Positions 7,731 through 11,453 of a stretch of DNA of 11,453 nucleotides are shown here, in pieces. Each line of letters starts with the position of its first letter. The first letter of the stretch is position 1. The position numbers and the translations under genes are program-made. This DNA is from Bacteroidales bacterium. Lineage in GTDB: Bacteria > Bacteroidota > Bacteroidia > Bacteroidales > GCA-2748055. The stretch lies in the NCBI GenBank assembly GCA_029934875.1, contig JAOZLK010000074.1, positions 1 through 11,453 on the forward strand. Reading direction: 5' to 3'. Below the pieces are notes generated by a model. That model was not told where the DNA came from and ran no database searches. It worked only from the letters and a program-made list of their open reading frames with translations.

Positions 7731-8897
7731 ATGGCAAATATTCTTGTAATAGACGACGAAAGAAGCATCCGGAATACGCTCAAAGAGATCCTGGAGTATG
7801 AAAAGTTTACGGTCGATTTGGCTGAAAACGGTATTGAAGGGCTGGAGAAATATAAAAAAGGAAGCTACGACATTGTCCTGTGCGACATTAAGATGCCGGA
7901 GATGGATGGCCTGGAGGTACTGGAGAAGCTCTTTGAAGCGGATGGTGATGCGCAGGTGATTATGATATCGGGTCATGGGAGTGTTGACAATGCCGTAGAG
8001 GCAATTAAAAAGGGGGCCTACGATTTTATTGAAAAGCCCCTGGATCTTAACCGCCTGCTGATTACTGTCCGGAATGGCCTGGACAAAACCAGCCTGATCT
8101 CCGAAACCCGGGTACTGAAAAAAAAGGTAGCAAAAGGTTATGAGATGATTGGAGAATCCAAGGCCATTGAGCACATCAGGGAGATGATCGAAAAGGTAGC
8201 TCCCACCGATGCCCGGGTAATGATCACCGGCTCAAACGGAACCGGTAAGGAACTGGTGGCACGTTCCCTGCATGAGAACAGTTTACGTTCAGGGGCGCCG
8301 TTTATTGAGGTAAATTGTGCAGCCATCCCCTCCGAGCTGATCGAGAGCGAATTGTTCGGACATGAGAAGGGAGCTTTCACCTCGGCTATCAAACAGCGAA
8401 AAGGCAAATTCGAACAGGCCGACGGCGGCACCATCTTCCTGGATGAGATTGGCGACATGAGCCTTTCAGCCCAGGCTAAGGTTTTACGCGCTCTGCAGGA
8501 GAACAAAATCTCGAGGGTGGGTAGTGACAAGGACATCAATGTGAATGTTCGGGTACTTGCTGCCACCAATAAGAACCTGAGGGAGGAGATCGACAAAAGC
8601 CAGTTCAGGGAGGACCTTTATCACCGCCTCAGTGTAATTCTGATCCATGTGCCTTCACTTAACGAACGCCTGGAGGATATTCCGATACTGGCTGATCACT
8701 TCAATGCCCTCATCTGTGAGGAGTACGGCACCCAGCCCAAAAAGATCACCAATGATGCCATCAAGGAGCTTAAGAAGATTACCTGGACCGGTAACATCCG
8801 TGAATTCCGGAATGTATTGGAGCGTCTGATCATCCTTTGCGACAAGGAAATCACCGGCAAGGATGTGCTCAGCTTTGCCCAGCCAATCTCCAGGTAG
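7731..8897 (+). CDS. NtrC-family response regulator (receiver + sigma-54 AAA+ domain) without C-terminal HTH
   Basis: This is a two-component regulator of 388 aa. The receiver domain (1-118) has the acidic pair D8-D9, the phospho-acceptor D52, S80 and K102, so it should be phosphorylatable. The AAA+ domain of sigma-54 activators (about 138-370) has Walker A GSNGTGKE at 167-174, ESELFGHEKGAFTSA at 205-219, Walker B TIFLDEIGD at 234-242, and the arginine-finger region FREDLYHRL at 292-300. Two departures from the textbook are visible. The sigma-54-contact loop is GAFTSA instead of GAFTGA. The protein also stops about 18 residues after NIREFRNVLERLIIL, so the usual Fis-type helix-turn-helix (some 50-70 residues more) is missing. 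It may act from solution, through a partner, or only on abundant sigma-54 holoenzyme. No histidine kinase gene is nearby, so it is an orphan here. Its TAG stop touches the heptamer array. Confidence 0.92.
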   Translation: MANILVIDDERSIRNTLKEILEYEKFTVDLAENGIEGLEKYKKGSYDIVLCDIKMPEMDGLEVLEKLFEADGDAQVIMISGHGSVDNAVEAIKKGAYDFIEKPLDLNRLLITVRNGLDKTSLISETRVLKKKVAKGYEMIGESKAIEHIREMIEKVAPTDARVMITGSNGTGKELVARSLHENSLRSGAPFIEVNCAAIPSELIESELFGHEKGAFTSAIKQRKGKFEQADGGTIFLDEIGDMSLSAQAKVLRALQENKISRVGSDKDINVNVRVLAATNKNLREEIDKSQFREDLYHRLSVILIHVPSLNERLEDIPILADHFNALICEEYGTQPKKITNDAIKELKKITWTGNIREFRNVLERLIILCDKEITGKDVLSFAQPISR

Positions 8898-8973
8898 TGC
8901 GCAGGGCTCAGGGCTCAGGGGATAGGGCTCAGTACGCAGGGGATAGGTTATAGTACTGAGAACTGAGAACTTA
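8897..8973. repeat. Array of eleven 7-bp units filling the gap between convergent genes
   Basis: Eleven contiguous 7-bp units run without phase break, each beginning with G and ending with A. GGGCTCA is at 8904, 8911 and 8925, GGGGATA at 8918 and 8939, GTGCGCA at 8897, GTACGCA at 8932, GGTTATA at 8946, GTACTGA at 8953, GAACTGA at 8960 and GAACTTA at 8967. The first unit contains the last base of the TAG stop of the regulator gene; the last unit contains the TTA that is the complement of the TAA stop of the opposite gene. The pentamer CTCAG lies on the + strand in the left half and on the - strand (as CTGAG) in the right half. Heptameric short tandem repeats are known from other bacteria, for example heterocystous cyanobacteria; membership in a known family here is not established. 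Confidence 0.85.
8928..8960. terminator. Possible bidirectional terminator hairpin in the heptamer array
   Basis: CTCAGTAC at 8928-8935 is the exact reverse complement of GTACTGAG at 8953-8960, giving an 8-bp stem with a 17-nt loop located between two convergent stop codons. The position fits a bidirectional transcription end point. Against it, there is no T-tract on either side and the stem is only moderately G+C rich, so a classical intrinsic terminator is not proven. It may simply follow from the inverted halves of the heptamer array. Confidence 0.35.
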
Positions 8974-10500
8974 TTCCTCCGGGCGTAGAATCTCATCGAG
9001 CATCACCTGGTAGATATCATGGTTATCCTCCCCATCGTCGGTGCCGATGCGCTCAAAGAAGTAAATTTCATAGAGGTAAGCACCCAGAACTGTAAAGGGT
9101 TTCTTGTCCCTGGTCAGATGAATAATTCTGAAGTTTTCATTGTCCATAAGGTTCTCCAGCGGAAGTCTTCCCTCGTTGGGACTGAAGTGGGCATCCCAGA
9201 TCACAATTTCCCCCTCTTTGATATTTTCTTCCGGATGCTCCCTGTTATGGACAAACTGATGTGAAACCGAATCGTCGTAAGGATCAAGTTTCATGAAATG
9301 AGTAAAGAAAGGATTATAGTAATAAAACCTTCTCCCTGCAAATTCAGAATCCACGTACCAGTCAGATGCCACCTTCACCACGCGTTGGGTACCCACGAGG
9401 GGCACCGGAATTTTATAGACCTTAAAGGGAATCGTGAGCAGGAAAATGCTGAGTAAAACCGTGGCAATACCCTTTACCAGTTTTGGGACGGGAATAATCT
9501 CCAGTAGCTTGCTCCACCCAAGTATACCAAGCAGCGTTGCAGAAGGAAGAACAGCAACAATCACCCGTATCATTCCCACTGAATTCCCCATGCCTCTCCA
9601 CCAAATATAGCTGTGTGCTGACAGATAAACCATAAATGGCAAATAAACCACCAGCATCTCCATCAGCCATGTTTTTCTGACCTCTTTCCTCCTCTCCCTA
9701 GGCTCTGACAGGGGCCTGAGAGCCCATGCTATCAATCCGACAGAGGCCAAAAATACCGTTGGAATTCCGAGGATGTACTTGGAGGCCTTTACATAGTGAA
9801 ACAACTCTCCGCTTCCATAGATATCTTTGGCACCCCCGGTATAGGGCATGTTGTTAATCACCCAGAAAAGATCGTCATAATAGAAACTGCCCACGATGCT
9901 GTAAAAAACAAAGCCAAGAAAAAGAAAGGGGATCGCTTTCCACTCTTTCTGCCAGGCAAAGGCCAGCATAAAAAGGGGTATAATAGCAATGGCCTCCGTT
10001 CGTATGAAGGGCAGGAAGGAAAGTAAAACCGCAGACCAGATATACTTTTGTTTGAAAAATAAAAAGATGGTGAGAACAAGAACAAGACTGGCCAGTATTT
10101 CGGTCATGCCACTCAACATAAGTACTGAGTAAAGTGGCGATGAAAGCAGGAGGAAGATGCCGAACACAGGCATGGAAAACTTCAATAATCTGGCAGTCCG
10201 GTAGGTAAAATATGCCGTCGCTGTCCCGCAAAGCACGTTGAAGATCCTGATTCCGTTAAAACCGAATTGGGCAAAGGGCGAAGAGATGGCCGTAAAAAAT
10301 GGTTTACCCCAGTGATAAAGAAAGAAATCTGGAAACCTAAAAGCATACCTGGAGCGGCGGTAATGCCCGATATCGTCGGCCCCACCATGGGTTCCATCTG
10401 ACAAAAATACCAGGATGGCATAGAAAATGAGGATGCCCAAAAGAATGGCCGGAACCAGGTATTTCTCATATTTCCGGACCTGCTTTAGATTATTGGTCAT
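8971..10500 (-). CDS. Multi-spanning GT-C-type glycosyltransferase
   Basis: This 509-aa inner-membrane protein has about ten hydrophobic segments between residues 15 and 360 and a soluble C-terminal region (about 365-509) that should lie outside the cytoplasm. After the first membrane helix (15-33) comes an acidic loop, GGADDIGHYRR at 39-49, with D42-D43. This is the position where lipid-phosphate-sugar-dependent GT-C enzymes (PMT/ArnT-like) carry their catalytic acidic residue. HWGKPFF at 63-69 resembles the second conserved loop of that group. The family role is transfer of a sugar from a polyprenyl-phosphate donor to a surface glycan, lipid or protein; donor and acceptor are unknown. Its start overlaps the stop of the GT2 gene by 4 bp (10497-10500), so the two are likely co-translated and may work as donor synthase and user. 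The stop codon lies in the last heptamer unit. Confidence 0.8.
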   Translation of the reverse strand: MTNNLKQVRKYEKYLVPAILLGILIFYAILVFLSDGTHGGADDIGHYRRSRYAFRFPDFFLYHWGKPFFTAISSPFAQFGFNGIRIFNVLCGTATAYFTYRTARLLKFSMPVFGIFLLLSSPLYSVLMLSGMTEILASLVLVLTIFLFFKQKYIWSAVLLSFLPFIRTEAIAIIPLFMLAFAWQKEWKAIPFLFLGFVFYSIVGSFYYDDLFWVINNMPYTGGAKDIYGSGELFHYVKASKYILGIPTVFLASVGLIAWALRPLSEPRERRKEVRKTWLMEMLVVYLPFMVYLSAHSYIWWRGMGNSVGMIRVIVAVLPSATLLGILGWSKLLEIIPVPKLVKGIATVLLSIFLLTIPFKVYKIPVPLVGTQRVVKVASDWYVDSEFAGRRFYYYNPFFTHFMKLDPYDDSVSHQFVHNREHPEENIKEGEIVIWDAHFSPNEGRLPLENLMDNENFRIIHLTRDKKPFTVLGAYLYEIYFFERIGTDDGEDNHDIYQVMLDEILRPEE

Positions 10501-11231
10501 TTGTAAACTCTTTTTGAGAATAATCCATATTTAACAATGCAGTATATGGCCCTGAATCCATCTTTCCAATTGATTTTCTTCCCTTCTTCGTAGGTCCGTC
10601 CATAATAGGAGATCCCTACCTCATAAATCCTGATGCCCGGGATGCGAGAAATCTTTGCTGTCACCTCTGGTTCAAAGCCAAAACGGTTTTCCCGGAGATA
10701 CACTTTCTTGATTGTTTCCGACCGAAACATCTTATAGCAGGTCTCCATATCGGTAAGGTTCAGGTTATTGAACATATTGGATAAGAAAGTAAGCATGCTG
10801 TTTCCAAGGGAATGCCAGAAAAATAAGATTCGGTGAGGCTTGGATCCCATGAAACGGGATCCATAAACCACATCAGCATGGCCATTTATAATAGGCTCAA
10901 GAAGCTCCTTAAACTCCCTTGGATCATACTCCAGGTCCGCATCCTGTATCACCAGGAATTCACCAGTGGCCTCTTCGATACCCTTACGTATTGCAGCCCC
11001 TTTTCCCATATTCTTCTCCTGGTGAATCAGGCTAATGGGGGCTTTAGAATGTGCTGCTATATACTCTTCAATAATCGTTTTTGTCCCATCTGTGGAGCAA
11101 TCGTTGACAATGACCATTTCAGTTCCAATATCTCCCAGATCCAAATCCAGAATAACATCCAGTATCATCGAAATGGTTTTTTCCTCATTATATACAGGAA
11201 TTACAATGGAAAGAGTTGCTGGTGTACTCAT
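10497..11231 (-). CDS. Family-2 glycosyltransferase, dolichyl/polyprenyl-phosphate sugar synthase-like
   Basis: This 244-aa GT-A fold enzyme probably transfers a hexose from a nucleotide sugar to a polyprenyl phosphate on the cytoplasmic face of the membrane. The N-terminal strand SIVIPVYNEE (8-17), the nucleotide-binding VNDCSTDGT (42-50), the NMGKGAAIRKG loop (74-84), and QDADLEYDP (96-104) with the metal-binding D97/D99 are those of the DPM1-like group. GSRF follows near 123-126. Unlike GtrB-type synthases it has no C-terminal membrane helices and ends shortly after a basic stretch, so it is the short, peripheral form. The start ATG (complement of 11229-11231) gives the expected N-terminus a few residues before the first strand. 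It sits between two probable membrane glycosyltransferase genes, 19 bp from the upstream one and overlapping the downstream one. Confidence 0.88.
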   Translation of the reverse strand: MSTPATLSIVIPVYNEEKTISMILDVILDLDLGDIGTEMVIVNDCSTDGTKTIIEEYIAAHSKAPISLIHQEKNMGKGAAIRKGIEEATGEFLVIQDADLEYDPREFKELLEPIINGHADVVYGSRFMGSKPHRILFFWHSLGNSMLTFLSNMFNNLNLTDMETCYKMFRSETIKKVYLRENRFGFEPEVTAKISRIPGIRIYEVGISYYGRTYEEGKKINWKDGFRAIYCIVKYGLFSKRVYK

Positions 11232-11250
11232 GGTTCAGAATTTTATCACT

Positions 11251-11451
11251 TTAGTCAATATTTTCTATTTTGAAGATCTCCGTATTCCCGATCTCGCCTA
11301 TTTTATCGCCTAGCAAAGCCTCGATGTTTTCATCCTTGAAGCGTTCCCTGGAGCCCAGAATTAAATACTCAATACCACCCTCCTTCAGGAGTGGGATTCG
11401 TTCCTCCAGGGACATATGCTTCAGACGTTTAAAATCGGTCACTCCCTTTCG
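11251..11451 (-). CDS. C-terminal fragment of an unidentified protein, possibly a membrane glycosyltransferase
   Basis: The reading frame is open to the right edge, so only the last 66 residues are seen; the GTG at 11440-11442 is an internal valine codon, not a start. The visible part is soluble, with MSLEERIPLLKEGGIEYLIL followed by a short segment ending in GNTEIFKIENID. A closing pattern of this kind (a predicted strand, GIEYLIL, then a final EIFKI strand) is common in the extracytoplasmic tails of PMT/ArnT-like GT-C proteins, and the two following genes are glycosyltransferases. That makes a second GT-C enzyme plausible, but nothing in these residues is diagnostic. It is followed 19 bp later by the GT2 gene in the same direction, so co-transcription is likely. 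Confidence 0.55.
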   Translation of the reverse strand, partial: RKGVTDFKRLKHMSLEERIPLLKEGGIEYLILGSRERFKDENIEALLGDKIGEIGNTEIFKIENID

Positions 11452-11453
11452 GT

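Noticed and set aside
7266..8174. A 302-codon open frame on the - strand across the phosphatase and response regulator genes
   Set aside because: It lies antisense to two well-recognised genes, its translation shows no family motif, and it crosses the gap between them as a by-product of their codon use.
8897..8973. CRISPR-like array
   Set aside because: The repeat unit is only 7 bp and contiguous, with no spacers between units and no cas genes in the window.
11251..11442. A complete 63-aa small protein starting at GTG 11440-11442
   Set aside because: The frame continues open to the window edge and the sequence looks like the end of a larger protein, so it was annotated as a partial gene.

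Overview
The window looks like a stretch of a Bacteroidetes-type chromosome, probably a Bacteroidales or Marinilabiliales relative. This is an inference from gene content: a GHMP-kinase/UDPGP fusion, a grpE-dnaJ pair without hrcA, a short NtrC-like regulator without a DNA-binding domain, and weak or absent Shine-Dalgarno sequences. No RNA gene, CRISPR array, insertion sequence or prophage gene was seen.

Left part (1-2516, + strand): a large bifunctional sugar-activating enzyme, cut by the left edge. A GHMP-type sugar kinase is followed by a UDPGP-type nucleotidyltransferase. Next, a 102-bp intergenic region (2517-2618) precedes a tightly packed + strand gene run: grpE (start reassigned to 2619), dnaJ, an ABC exporter ATPase and its permease, a Ppx/GppA phosphatase, and a sigma-54-type response regulator. 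dnaJ, the ATPase gene and the permease gene are joined by two ATGA start/stop overlaps, so the chaperone and exporter genes are probably translationally coupled.

Right part (8971-11453, - strand): three genes reading leftward, namely the tail of an unidentified protein cut by the right edge, a family-2 glycosyltransferase resembling polyprenyl-phosphate sugar synthases, and a multi-spanning GT-C-type glycosyltransferase. The last two overlap by ATGA. The likely logic is that the GT2 enzyme loads a sugar on a lipid phosphate carrier and a GT-C enzyme transfers it on the far side of the membrane. This part is visibly lower in G+C than the left part.

The two convergent gene runs meet in the most unusual feature: the 73 bp between their stop codons is filled, edge to edge, by an array of eleven 7-bp units. 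Its CTCAG core is on the + strand in the left half and on the - strand in the right half, giving a perfect 8-bp inverted repeat. Each gene run therefore ends in the same kind of sequence when read in its own direction. No clearly new multi-gene system is present. The best leads are this array, the regulator lacking a DNA-binding domain and carrying GAFTSA instead of GAFTGA, and the altered phosphate-binding loop of the sugar kinase.
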